Shown in pieces: positions 39,034-47,366 of a stretch of 53,831 bases of DNA. The notes under the pieces are model-generated. The model was given only the letters and a program-made list of their open reading frames with translations, ran no database searches and was not told the DNA's origin. This DNA comes from RGIG4608 sp051867875 (GTDB taxonomy: Bacteria > Bacillota > Clostridia > Oscillospirales > CAG-272): positions 1-53,831 of the forward strand of contig JBJDZG010000019.1 of NCBI GenBank assembly GCA_051867875.1. The letters are read 5' to 3'. Position 1 is the stretch's first letter. Every line of letters starts with the position of its first letter. A program made the position numbers and the translations under genes.

Positions 39034-39692
39034 GCCTGAATATTGCCTGCCTCGCGCATTTTTGAAATTACCTTGGTCGGCGTCTTTGAACCGAATATTG
39101 CAGAGCCTGCGACGAGGACGTCAGCGCCCGCCTTGACGGCGAGATGAGCATTATCGGCATTAATTCCGCCGTCCACCTCGATATCGATGTCAAGACCTTT
39201 ATCCTCAGCATATTCTTTTATAGCGCGCACCTTTTCGAGCGTTTCGGGAATGAGCTTCTGACCGCCAAAGCCGGGCTCAACCGTCATCACGAGTACCATA
39301 TCCACCATGTCGAGCAGAGGAAGTATAACATTGTAGGGCGTTGATGGCGAGATGGCTATGCCCGCTTTCATGTCAAAATCTTTTATCTTTTGCAAGGCAT
39401 CGCGGGGACGCGACGTGCTCTCGTAGTGAATGGTTATGCAGTCAGCCCCCGCGCGGACGAAATTCTCTATGTACCGCTGGGGGTTCTTTATCATCAAGTG
39501 AACGTCGAAAAACAACTTTGTTTTCTTTCTTATGGACGCTATAACGGGCGGACCGAAGCTGATATTGGGAACGAAAACTCCGTCCATAACGTCGAGGTGG
39601 AGATAATTTGCTCCTGCAAGTCTTACTCTTTCAATCTCTTTTTCAAGATTTGAAAAATCGGCGGCGAGGAGTGACGGTGCGATATATATCAT
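39030..39692 (-). CDS. rpe: ribulose-phosphate 3-epimerase
   Basis: A 220-residue TIM-barrel enzyme that interconverts ribulose 5-phosphate and xylulose 5-phosphate. Signatures are APSLLAADF, LHLDVMDGVFVPNISFG, VHLMI, VEPGFGGQ and EVDGGIN. Metal ligands His and Asp lie in these motifs. AAAGGAG precedes ATG 39692. It is separated from the ispF operon by a small RNA encoded on the other strand. Confidence 0.97.
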   Translation of the reverse strand: MIYIAPSLLAADFSNLEKEIERVRLAGANYLHLDVMDGVFVPNISFGPPVIASIRKKTKLFFDVHLMIKNPQRYIENFVRAGADCITIHYESTSRPRDALQKIKDFDMKAGIAISPSTPYNVILPLLDMVDMVLVMTVEPGFGGQKLIPETLEKVRAIKEYAEDKGLDIDIEVDGGINADNAHLAVKAGADVLVAGSAIFGSKTPTKVISKMREAGNIQA

Positions 39693-39742
39693 ATTTTTCT
39701 CCTTTCGATTTATGCCTAAATATGCATTTTCGACATAAAATG

Positions 39743-39748
39743 TATAAT
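39743..39748 (+). promoter_or_regulatory. -10 box of the 105-nt RNA
   Basis: TATAAT at 39743-39748, with the stem starting ten bases later. No good -35 is present at 17 bases. Confidence 0.6.
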
Positions 39749-39754
39749 GAAAAT

Positions 39755-39860
39755 AACGTTAAGTCCTGCGGAGAGGGAAGAATAGGTATAGGAAGTGAGT
39801 TGTATTCTTCCGCAGGGCTTGACGCGGGGCTTGCTCAGAGCTGGGCAAGCTGATTTTTTT
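39755..39860 (+). ncRNA. small non-coding RNA of about 105 nt, family unknown
   Basis: GTTAAGTCCTGC (39758-39769) pairs over its full length with GCAGGGCTTGAC (39812-39823). GGAAGAAT (39776-39783) then pairs with ATTCTTCC (39804-39811), leaving a 5'-side bulge GGAGAG and a 20-base purine-rich loop. An intrinsic terminator follows: GCTTGCTCA/TGGGCAAGC (39829-39850) and T7. There is no open reading frame of note. Length suggests SRP RNA, but the conserved GGAAGCAGC-type helix 8 is missing. It does not resemble 6S RNA either. It lies antisense to the rpe-ispF spacer. Confidence 0.72.
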
Positions 39861-40338
39861 AGCGCTTTACAACGGTGCAGACCGCGTGGGCGGATATTCC
39901 GCGCTCCTCGCCCGTAAACCCGAGGTGCTCCTCGGTGGTCGCCTTGACGCTGATATTATCCATATCCGTGCAGAGCGCGCGGGCGATATTTTCACGCATT
40001 TTTTCTATGTGGGGAGCGAGTTTCGGTACCTGTGCTATCACGGTTGCGTCAACGTTTCCTATCTCGTAGCCACGCTCGGAAATGAGCGAGTGGACATTTG
40101 ATAGAAGAACAAGACTGTCCGCACCCTTAAAGCTTTCGTCGGTGTCGGGAAAATGCTTTCCGATATCGCCGAGGGCACACGCTCCGAGGAGCGCGTCCGC
40201 TATTGCGTGCAGTAACACGTCTGCGTCCGAATGACCGTCAAGTCCCAAGCGGTGTGGGATTTTCACCCCGCCGATGATGAGCTTGCGACCTTCCTTTAAC
40301 GCGTGGACGTCGTAGCCGTGTCCGATTCTTATATTCAT
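39859..40338 (-). CDS. ispF: 2-C-methyl-D-erythritol 2,4-cyclodiphosphate synthase
   Basis: A 159-residue trimeric enzyme of the MEP isoprenoid pathway. RIGHGYDVHAL and DGHSDADVLLHAIADALLGA hold the metal-binding Asp and His; DTDESFKGADS and KATTEEHLGF follow. The ATG overlaps the ispD stop by four bases, coupling the two MEP enzymes. GGAGGG precedes it; the longer frame lies inside ispD. Confidence 0.96.
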   Translation of the reverse strand: MNIRIGHGYDVHALKEGRKLIIGGVKIPHRLGLDGHSDADVLLHAIADALLGACALGDIGKHFPDTDESFKGADSLVLLSNVHSLISERGYEIGNVDATVIAQVPKLAPHIEKMRENIARALCTDMDNISVKATTEEHLGFTGEERGISAHAVCTVVKR

Positions 40339-41099
40339 GCTTTGCCCTCCCTTGAATTGAGTATTGCAAGGGCTATCGGGATATCGTCGGGAGTTGTGAT
40401 TTTGAGATTTGCGCGCCCGCACTCAACGAGGCGGATATTGCAGCCGAGGTTTTCTACAAGGGAGTTGTCGTCGGTTACGACGAGCTTGTCCACGTCGGCT
40501 TTTTTCAGCGCCGTTTCGTAAATCTCCGCGCGGAATACCTGCGGAGTTTGCGCGAGCCAGACGCGATTTCTGTCCGCGCTTGAATCTATGAGCTGATTTT
40601 TGCCGTTTGATAATTTTATACTGTCAACGGCTCTGGTCGCGGCGGTGGCAGCGCCGATTTTGTATGCAACGGAGCATACCTCGCTTATCTGGTCGGGAGT
40701 GATAAGACAACGTGCGCCGTCGTGAATTGCGACGAACCTCGTGCCCTTGCTGATTGCGTAAAATCCGTTTTTGACGGAGTCCTGACGCGTTTTTCCCCCG
40801 CTTACAAGTCGGACGAGCTTTTTGAATTTATATTGTCTTTGGAACTCCTGATATAGGGGAAATTCCTCTTCCTTTGCGACTACGATAATTTCGTTTATGT
40901 ATTCGCAAGCGTCGAATGCTTCTATCGTGCGCACTATAACGGGAATTTCGCCGAGTGTAAGCATCTGCTTTGAAACTCCCTCGCCCATGCGCGTGGAATT
41001 GCCCGACGCGACGATTATCGCAGACGTAGACTGTATTCTGTCACGCTTGCCAAAGACTGCACGGACGGTATCTGTGATTTTATTTATGAAATTGCCCAT
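40335..41099 (-). CDS. ispD: 2-C-methyl-D-erythritol 4-phosphate cytidylyltransferase
   Basis: A 254-residue enzyme that makes CDP-methylerythritol in the MEP pathway. The nucleotide-binding loop is AIIVASGNSTRMGEGVSKQM, which departs from the usual AAGxGxRMG (Ser-Gly in place of Ala-Gly). HDGARCLI, VDSIK and the TQTPQVF-like AQTPQVFR are present. It has about 25 extra residues at the N-terminus. It overlaps ispF by four bases. Confidence 0.94.
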   Translation of the reverse strand: MGNFINKITDTVRAVFGKRDRIQSTSAIIVASGNSTRMGEGVSKQMLTLGEIPVIVRTIEAFDACEYINEIIVVAKEEEFPLYQEFQRQYKFKKLVRLVSGGKTRQDSVKNGFYAISKGTRFVAIHDGARCLITPDQISEVCSVAYKIGAATAATRAVDSIKLSNGKNQLIDSSADRNRVWLAQTPQVFRAEIYETALKKADVDKLVVTDDNSLVENLGCNIRLVECGRANLKITTPDDIPIALAILNSREGKA

Positions 41100-41123
41100 T
41101 CGGGACTCCTTTCCGAATATAGC

Positions 41124-41585
41124 TTAAAGCTTTTCTCCGTTTTCTATTTTTTCTATGAGGTCAAGCCGTCTTTGGTGGCGCTCGCCCTCAAATTCAGTGT
41201 CCAGGAATTTGTCTGCAAGAGCAAGTCCTGCTTCCGTGTCAACTACTCTTCCGCCAAGGCAGAGAACGTTTGAATTGTTGTGCTTTCTCGTCATTTCCGC
41301 GGAGAACAGGTCGGAGCAGCAGCAGGCGCGAATGCCCCTGTGCTTATTCGCGGCTATGCTCATACCCACACCCGTTCCGCACACGAGGATTCCGAGCTCC
41401 GCTTTGCCTTCGAGAATACCCCTGCAAAGTCTGCTCGCAAATATAGGATAATCACAGCTTTCAGCCGAGTAAGTACCCATGTCGATTACATCAAAACCGC
41501 GCTCGCAAAGATGCGCTTTTATATGCTCTTTGAGCTCGTATCCGCCGTGGTCGGCGCCGAGAATTACCGTTTTTATCTTGTTCAT
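41124..41585 (-). CDS. rpiB: ribose 5-phosphate isomerase B
   Basis: A 153-residue RpiB/LacAB-family isomerase. LGADHGGYELKEHIK, the catalytic Cys in LVCGTGVGMSIAANK, and HNNSNVLCLGGRV are typical. It interconverts ribose and ribulose 5-phosphates, pairing functionally with rpe nearby. ATG at complement 41583-41585 fits the family start; its AAAGGA lies about 12 bases away. Confidence 0.94.
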   Translation of the reverse strand: MNKIKTVILGADHGGYELKEHIKAHLCERGFDVIDMGTYSAESCDYPIFASRLCRGILEGKAELGILVCGTGVGMSIAANKHRGIRACCCSDLFSAEMTRKHNNSNVLCLGGRVVDTEAGLALADKFLDTEFEGERHQRRLDLIEKIENGEKL

Positions 41586-41651
41586 AATGTTTACCAATCC
41601 TTTCGCAAAATAATGAGCGTGCGCATAAATTTTAGCCCCGTCGGACAAATT

Positions 41652-42359
41652 TTATCTTTCCTGCACCCCAAGGCGTTCAAGCCTTTCTCTTTCGGCTTGG
41701 CTTGCGCGCAAATATACCGGGGAGAGCTCAATATCCGTCGTGAGCTGTTTTCTCTCGGCAAGCTCAAGGGCACAGAGTGCTACCGAATACGCACTCTGAT
41801 ATCTGTGAATGAGGGGCGTGTCCTCTGTCTTTATCTTTGTAAAAGCGTCCTTTGCGATATCGTAGCCGTCGCCGCAGAGATAAATCTTTTTATCGGAATA
41901 CTTGCGAAGCTCTTCTTCGAGGTCGTAGACCGAGAGAAGCCTGTCGTCGGTTATTCTGCGGAGCTTTCCGCCCTCGCAGTAGAATATTGCATTGTAGAGC
42001 TGGGCGCGGCGCGCGTTCATCACGGGGCAGACGATTCCGTCCGCAAAGAGGAGATTGTGTGCGAGTGCGTCAAGCGAGGAAATGGGCGCGCAGGGCTTGT
42101 TTTTGTCAAAGGCAAGTCCTTTTATTGTCGCAACGCCTATCCTCACACCCGTGAATGAGCCCGGACCTGCACAGCAGGCGTAGAGGTCGATGTCGTCGGG
42201 TGTGAGCTTTAATACTTTGAGCGAGGACTCTATCATAGGAAGCAGAGTTTCGCTGTGTGTGTTGCCGTTGTTCAGCGTAAATTGCGAAAGCAGTTTTTCG
42301 TTTTCGCAGACTGCGACCGTTGATACTATCGCAGTTGAATCAAGAGATAGTATTTTCAT
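41652..42359 (-). CDS. tsaB: tRNA t6A synthesis protein TsaB
   Basis: A 235-residue ASKHA-fold protein starting MKILSLDSTAIVSTVAV, with CAGPGSFTGVRIGVATIKGLA. It works with TsaD, TsaE and TsaC to make threonylcarbamoyladenosine at tRNA position 37. ATG at complement 42357-42359 follows AAGGAG; it lies five bases after tsaE. Confidence 0.94.
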   Translation of the reverse strand: MKILSLDSTAIVSTVAVCENEKLLSQFTLNNGNTHSETLLPMIESSLKVLKLTPDDIDLYACCAGPGSFTGVRIGVATIKGLAFDKNKPCAPISSLDALAHNLLFADGIVCPVMNARRAQLYNAIFYCEGGKLRRITDDRLLSVYDLEEELRKYSDKKIYLCGDGYDIAKDAFTKIKTEDTPLIHRYQSAYSVALCALELAERKQLTTDIELSPVYLRASQAERERLERLGVQER

Positions 42360-42364
42360 AAATA

Positions 42365-42817
42365 TCACTCCTTAAACGTGATTTTTATAAGTCTTTTGTC
42401 GGGAATTTCAAGGTCGGGTTTACTTATATTGACTTCAATATGCTCCTTTGGAATTGCGTAAGGAATATTTTCGCTCCACTCCACAAGGCATAAAGAGCCG
42501 CCGTCAAGGTAGTCGTAATAGCCTATCGAATACAAGTCGTCCTCGTCTGTTATGCGGTACATATCGAAGTGAAAGAGCCGTCTTTCTTTTGAGGGGTATT
42601 CGTTTACGAGGGCGAAAGTGGGCGAGCGGACGAGCGCGTTTGGTGAAAAAACTCTCGCAAATCCGCGCACGAATGCGGTCTTACCAACGCCGAGGTCGCC
42701 GTAAAGTGCTATAAACGAGGGAAGGGACGCATCGCTCCCCAAAAGGCGCGCAAGCCCCTCACCGACCGACTCGGTTTCCTCTGGGGAATTGGTTATAAAT
42801 TCTTTACTGTTTTTCAT
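42365..42817 (-). CDS. tsaE: tRNA t6A synthesis ATPase TsaE
   Basis: A 150-residue P-loop ATPase with Walker A GDLGVGKTAFVRGFA, SPTFALVNEY, HFDMYRI and CLVEWSENI. It drives the turnover of the TsaBD complex. Its 5' end overlaps the DUF896 gene by 14 bases. Confidence 0.95.
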   Translation of the reverse strand: MKNSKEFITNSPEETESVGEGLARLLGSDASLPSFIALYGDLGVGKTAFVRGFARVFSPNALVRSPTFALVNEYPSKERRLFHFDMYRITDEDDLYSIGYYDYLDGGSLCLVEWSENIPYAIPKEHIEVNISKPDLEIPDKRLIKITFKE

Positions 42818-43022
42818 TTTTGCCTGTCTGTGTCAGTTTCTTTTCCGTTCCGTCGGGGTAGCGGACTATCGTGTTTTCAAGCTGTGCGCCGAAGCTCGCG
42901 CGTATCTCCGCAACGTATTCGCGGCGAAGCTCTGCCTGCTCGGCTTTTTCTTCTTCCGTAAGCTCGCGTATTTTCTGCTCGCGGGCGTAATAATTTATTT
43001 TGTCGAGTTTTGCTCTTTCCAT
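42804..43022 (-). CDS. DUF896 (YnzC/UPF0291) family protein
   Basis: A 72-residue, highly charged helical protein with the family core KLDKINYYAREQKIRELTEEEKAEQAELRREYV. The three-dimensional fold is known from YnzC but the function is not. AAGGAG precedes ATG 43022. It lies 15 bases after the ABC transporter gene. Confidence 0.92.
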   Translation of the reverse strand: MERAKLDKINYYAREQKIRELTEEEKAEQAELRREYVAEIRASFGAQLENTIVRYPDGTEKKLTQTGKNEKQ

Positions 43023-43037
43023 CTTTGCTCCTTGTTT

Positions 43038-44828
43038 TTACGTGAAAGAATACATTTTGTAAAGCTCTGCGTAAAGTCCGCCGCGCTCGATGAGCTCCTT
43101 GTGCGTACCGCTCTCCTCAATTCCGTTTTCGGTCAGTACCAGTATTCTGTCGGCGTTCTTTATCGTCGTCAGTCTGTGTGCGACGGTAAACGTTGTTCTG
43201 CCCTTGGCGAGCTTTTCAAGTGACTGCTGAATGAGGTATTCGCTCTCGTTATCAAGCGCGCTCGTCGCTTCGTCAAGAATGAGTATGGGGGGATTTTTGA
43301 GAAATACTCTCGCTATGGATATTCTCTGTTTCTGACCGCCCGAAAGCTTGACACCGCGCTCGCCGACGTATGTGTCATAGCCGTTGGGAAGCGAGAGAAT
43401 GAACTCGTGTGCGCCTGCAAGCTTTGCCGCCTTGATTATATCCTCATCGGTGCAGTCGGGCTTGCCGTAAGCGATATTCTCGCGCACGCTTCCCGAAAAG
43501 AGATAAACGTCCTGCTGAACTATACCAATCTGCTCTCGGAGCGATTTTTGTGTTATTTCCTTAATATTTTTGCCGTCAAGCAATATTTTGCCCTCGTTTG
43601 CCTCGTAAAAACGGGGAATAAGCGCGCAGAGCGTCGTTTTACCGCCGCCCGAAGGGCCGACGAGCGCTACGCTCTCGCCCGCCTTGACGTGAAGATTCAA
43701 TTTGCACAGAACGTCCTTGTCCGTGCCCGAATATCTGAAGGTAAGGTTCTCAAACGTGATGTCGCCCTTGGCGTTTTCGATGACCTCGGCGTCTTTTGCA
43801 TCCTCGATGTCGGGCTCGATGTCCATAATCTCAACGAATCGCTCGATACCCGTCATTCCTCGCTGGAACTGCTCGGTAAATTCGACAAGACGGCGAATTG
43901 ACGTAAGCAGCATACTTGCAAACAGCATAAACGCGATGAAATCCGCGCTTGTGATAGCACCGTAGGAGAGGAAAAACGCTCCCGCTACCACAACTATAAT
44001 ATAGAGCATTCCGTCAAAAAATCTTGTCGAGGACTGGAACGCGCCCATATATTTATAAACTTTTTTCTTGACGGAGAGAAAGCTTGAATTGCTTTTCTCG
44101 AATTTTTTGATTTCGGTGTCCTCGTTGGCAAAGCTTTTGACCTCGTGAATACCGAGCAGGCTGTCCTCAACCTGTGAATTGAGCTCTCCTACGATTCGGC
44201 GCGACTCCTTAAAGCCCTCTTTCATCTTTCTGCGGAAGCGCGTCATGCAAACTATCATAACGGGCACTATCGCAAAGATTATGAGAGTTAAGGGCACGTT
44301 TATCGTGCAGAGAATTGCAAAGCTTGCAGCTATCTTGATGCCCGCGATGAAAAATTCCTCGGGGCAGTGGTGAGCAAATTCCGTTACGTCAAACAGGTCG
44401 CTTGTGATTCGTGACATAAGCGTGCCTATCTTCGTGTTGTCGTAGTATGAGAATGAGAGCTTTTGAAGATGGGTAAAGAAATCCCTTCTCATATCGGTCT
44501 CTATTCTCGTTCCCATAATGTGTCCCGTGGACGCCATATAGTAGTAAGCACCCGTGTCGATAAGACGGAGCACGAGATAGAGCGCACCGCAAGTCAGAAT
44601 AAAGGTCGGTGTAAGACTTGCGACGTCCGTTTCGGCTCTGCCCGTTATCTCGCGTGCGATAAGGGGAAGAACAATTTCAACTACCGTAGTAAGGCTCGCA
44701 CAGAGCAAGTCGAGAAATAAAATCCATTTATATTTTTTGTAGTAGGGTAAAAAACGCCTGAGCAGGTCGCCCTTCTTTTTCTTATTTTCCACTTTTTTAT
44801 CGTCCTTTTTATGTATATATCTTTCCAT
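43038..44828 (-). CDS. ABC exporter, fused permease and ATP-binding domains
   Basis: A 596-residue half-transporter. Six transmembrane segments (about residues 30-320) precede the ATPase domain with Walker A GPSGGGKTT, signature LSGGQKQR and Walker B ILILDEATSALD. It probably works as a homodimer, because no partner is encoded nearby; the substrate is unknown. The annotated ATG 44828 has no ribosome site, and a TATACT -10 box lies only six bases upstream. GTG at complement 44790-44792 with AAGGA before it is an alternative start. Confidence 0.9.
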   Translation of the reverse strand: MERYIHKKDDKKVENKKKKGDLLRRFLPYYKKYKWILFLDLLCASLTTVVEIVLPLIAREITGRAETDVASLTPTFILTCGALYLVLRLIDTGAYYYMASTGHIMGTRIETDMRRDFFTHLQKLSFSYYDNTKIGTLMSRITSDLFDVTEFAHHCPEEFFIAGIKIAASFAILCTINVPLTLIIFAIVPVMIVCMTRFRRKMKEGFKESRRIVGELNSQVEDSLLGIHEVKSFANEDTEIKKFEKSNSSFLSVKKKVYKYMGAFQSSTRFFDGMLYIIVVVAGAFFLSYGAITSADFIAFMLFASMLLTSIRRLVEFTEQFQRGMTGIERFVEIMDIEPDIEDAKDAEVIENAKGDITFENLTFRYSGTDKDVLCKLNLHVKAGESVALVGPSGGGKTTLCALIPRFYEANEGKILLDGKNIKEITQKSLREQIGIVQQDVYLFSGSVRENIAYGKPDCTDEDIIKAAKLAGAHEFILSLPNGYDTYVGERGVKLSGGQKQRISIARVFLKNPPILILDEATSALDNESEYLIQQSLEKLAKGRTTFTVAHRLTTIKNADRILVLTENGIEESGTHKELIERGGLYAELYKMYSFT

Positions 44829-44904
44829 TATTATAGTATATCACAATTTTCGGGAGAATTAAAGTAGTTATCGCCAAAAATGTTGCACTTTTTTTGAAAA
44901 AATT

Positions 44905-44935
44905 GAAAAAGACAGACCGCTCTTGCGGTCTGCCT
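44905..44935 (-). terminator. pheST terminator
   Basis: On the minus strand CAGACCGC and GCGGTCTG pair around AAGA, followed by TCTTTTTC. It lies 20 bases past the pheT stop. Confidence 0.85.
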
Positions 44936-44954
44936 TCAAATTTGTTGAGGAATT

Positions 44955-47351
44955 TTATTTTCTCAAAGTAATTCCGTGCTGATGTTCAAGCGAGCCGAGA
45001 ATCTTTGAACTTACCTTATCCGCTTCTTCAACCGTAAGCGTGCGGTCCGATGCGCGGAGCGTTACGCGGAACGAAACGGACTTTTTGCCCTCTCCGAGCT
45101 GTGAGCCGCGGTAAATGTCGAAAAGCTCAACGCTTTCGACGAGCTTTCCGCCTGCCTTTGCGATAACGCTTGCGAGCTTGCCGACTTCGAGCTCTTCTTC
45201 GCATACGAATGAGAAGTCGCGCGTAGAAGCGGGGAACTTGGGAAGGGGCTTGTACTCAATTACGGTGTTACAATGCTCGAAAATCGCATCGAAATCAAGC
45301 TCTGCAATATAAACGGGCTTATCGAAGCCGTAATTCTGCGCGGTGAGTGGGTGAGCCTGACCGAAAATTCCGAGAATTTCGCCGTCGCTTGCAAGGATTT
45401 CAGCGCATCTTCCGGGGTGGAACGTAGCGTTGTCCTTAACTGCAACGTATTCTGCACCGCTCACTCTGCCGAGAGCAAGAATTGCTTCGCAGATGCCCTT
45501 TACAGTATAGAAATCAACGTTTCCGTACATACCGAGCGTGAGCACGTTGCTCTCACAGGGAAGGTCGTCCTCTTCCGTTGCGGGAATGTAGACGTTTCCC
45601 ATCTCGAAGAGCGAAACATTCTCGTTGCCCTGGTTATTATTGAGCGCGAGCGCTTCCATCATAGAGGGAAGAGCAGTTACGCGCATAATGCTCGTGTCTT
45701 CGCCGAGGGGGTTGGAAATAACTATCGAGCGTCTTACGTTCTCGCCCTCGGGAAGTCGGATTTTGTCGTAATATTTAGGGCTGATGAAGGAGAAGGTCTG
45801 AATTTCGTCAAGTCCGCGTCCGCAGAGCGCGTCGGAAAGGTCAACCTTAAACTGTTGCTTGGGAGTCCTTCCGCCCGCGGTGTTTTCAGCCTTGATTTTT
45901 GAAGATTTAATGTCGTTGTAGCCGTAAATTCTGATGATTTCCTCTGCGATATCGTTCATACAGGTGATATCGGAGCGGAAAGAGGGAGCGATTATCGTGT
46001 TTCCGTCAAGCTTGAAATCAAGAGAGGTGAGAACCTTTCTCATATATTCCTCACTGATGTCAACACCGAGAAACTCGTTGATTTTCTGCGCTTCAAGGGG
46101 AAGTGTGAAGGGCTCTTTTCTGCCGGGGTAAACGTCGATGATTCCGTCAACGACCTCGCCTGCGCCGAGAAGCTCAACGAGCTCGCAAGCGCGTTCAAGA
46201 CCGCCCATGGTGTTCTCGGGGTCAAGTCCCTTTTCAAAGCGTGCAGAGGATTCCGTTCTCATACCGTTCTTTTTTGCGGTAACGCGGACGGAAGCGCCGT
46301 CGAAGCAAGCGCTTTCAAATACGACTGTGGTCGTGGTGTCCTTTATCTCGGAGTTTTCACCGCCCATAACTCCCGCAAGAGCAACTGCCTTGCCCTCGTC
46401 TGCGATTACGAGCATTGAAGAATCGAGTGTGTGAGCCTTTGAGTCAAGAGATACGAAATTTTCACCGTCAAGCGCACGGCGCACCTTAATCTCTGCACCG
46501 GAAAGGCAGGAGTAGTCAAATGCGTGCATGGGCTGACCGTATTCAAGCATTACGTAGTTCGTAATATCAACGATATTGTTTATGGGACGGACACCGCTTG
46601 CGCGAAGGCGCATACGGAGCCAGAGGGGAGAGGGAGCAATCTTTACGTTTTTAACTACTCTTGCTGTGTATCTTGAACAGAGGTCGGGCGCATCGATGCC
46701 GACTTTGATGTAATTTTCAATCTTATCTCCGTCGCATGCACCTTTAACCGAGGGCGTGGGAAGATGCCATTCTCTGCCGAAGCTGACGGCGGTCTCTCTT
46801 GCAAGACCGATTACGGAAAGGCAGTCGGGGCGGTTAGAGGTTATCTCAAATTCAACCGACGTGTCGCAAAGCATGAGCGCGTCGCGTATATCCATACCAA
46901 CCTTGTCGGCAAATTCCTCGCCGAGAATGAGAATTCCGTCGCTCTCGTAGCCGGGCATATCGTGTTCGGTGAGTCCAAGCTCGCCGTATGAACAGAGCAT
47001 ACCGTAGGATTCCACTCCGCGGAGCTTGCCGGCTTTGATTGTAACGTCGCCGGGAAGATGAGCTACGGGGATGGCTGCGGGGACGATGGCGCCCTCGTAA
47101 ACGTTCTGTGCACCCGTTACTATCTGAACGGTCTCTTTTCCGATATTTACCTGACAAACCCAGAGGTGGTCGCTGTTCTCGTGGCGAGCCATTCTTTCAA
47201 CTCTTGCAACGTATACGTTTTCTATATCCGCTCCGAGCTCTTCGTAGCCTTCGACCTTTGAGCCCGTGTCGGTCATTCTGTCGCAGTATTCTTTTGCGCT
47301 TATTCCGTCGGTATTGACGAAATCGTTAAGCCATTTAATTGATAAATTCAT
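44955..47351 (-). CDS. pheT: phenylalanine-tRNA ligase beta subunit
   Basis: A 798-residue subunit of the alpha2-beta2 synthetase. A tRNA-binding (EMAP-like) domain near residues 40-150 (DHLWVCQVNIGKETVQIVTG) is followed by the B3/B4 editing domain, B5, and a C-terminal anticodon-binding domain ending in FRVTLRASDRTLT. Length is the family norm. AAGGGGG precedes ATG 47351, 15 bases after pheS. Confidence 0.97.
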   Translation of the reverse strand: MNLSIKWLNDFVNTDGISAKEYCDRMTDTGSKVEGYEELGADIENVYVARVERMARHENSDHLWVCQVNIGKETVQIVTGAQNVYEGAIVPAAIPVAHLPGDVTIKAGKLRGVESYGMLCSYGELGLTEHDMPGYESDGILILGEEFADKVGMDIRDALMLCDTSVEFEITSNRPDCLSVIGLARETAVSFGREWHLPTPSVKGACDGDKIENYIKVGIDAPDLCSRYTARVVKNVKIAPSPLWLRMRLRASGVRPINNIVDITNYVMLEYGQPMHAFDYSCLSGAEIKVRRALDGENFVSLDSKAHTLDSSMLVIADEGKAVALAGVMGGENSEIKDTTTTVVFESACFDGASVRVTAKKNGMRTESSARFEKGLDPENTMGGLERACELVELLGAGEVVDGIIDVYPGRKEPFTLPLEAQKINEFLGVDISEEYMRKVLTSLDFKLDGNTIIAPSFRSDITCMNDIAEEIIRIYGYNDIKSSKIKAENTAGGRTPKQQFKVDLSDALCGRGLDEIQTFSFISPKYYDKIRLPEGENVRRSIVISNPLGEDTSIMRVTALPSMMEALALNNNQGNENVSLFEMGNVYIPATEEDDLPCESNVLTLGMYGNVDFYTVKGICEAILALGRVSGAEYVAVKDNATFHPGRCAEILASDGEILGIFGQAHPLTAQNYGFDKPVYIAELDFDAIFEHCNTVIEYKPLPKFPASTRDFSFVCEEELEVGKLASVIAKAGGKLVESVELFDIYRGSQLGEGKKSVSFRVTLRASDRTLTVEEADKVSSKILGSLEHQHGITLRK

Positions 47352-47366
47352 ACGCTACCCCCTTAA

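Noticed and set aside
39758..39823. Glycine or THF riboswitch because of GGAGAG
   Set aside because: The other conserved blocks of those aptamers are absent and no suitable gene follows on the plus strand.
39755..39860. SRP RNA or 6S RNA
   Set aside because: Length suits SRP RNA, but the conserved helix 8 sequence is missing; the central open bubble of 6S RNA is also missing.
39859..40422. Longer ispF start at 40422
   Set aside because: It would extend 84 bases into ispD; the family start and ribosome site are at 40338.
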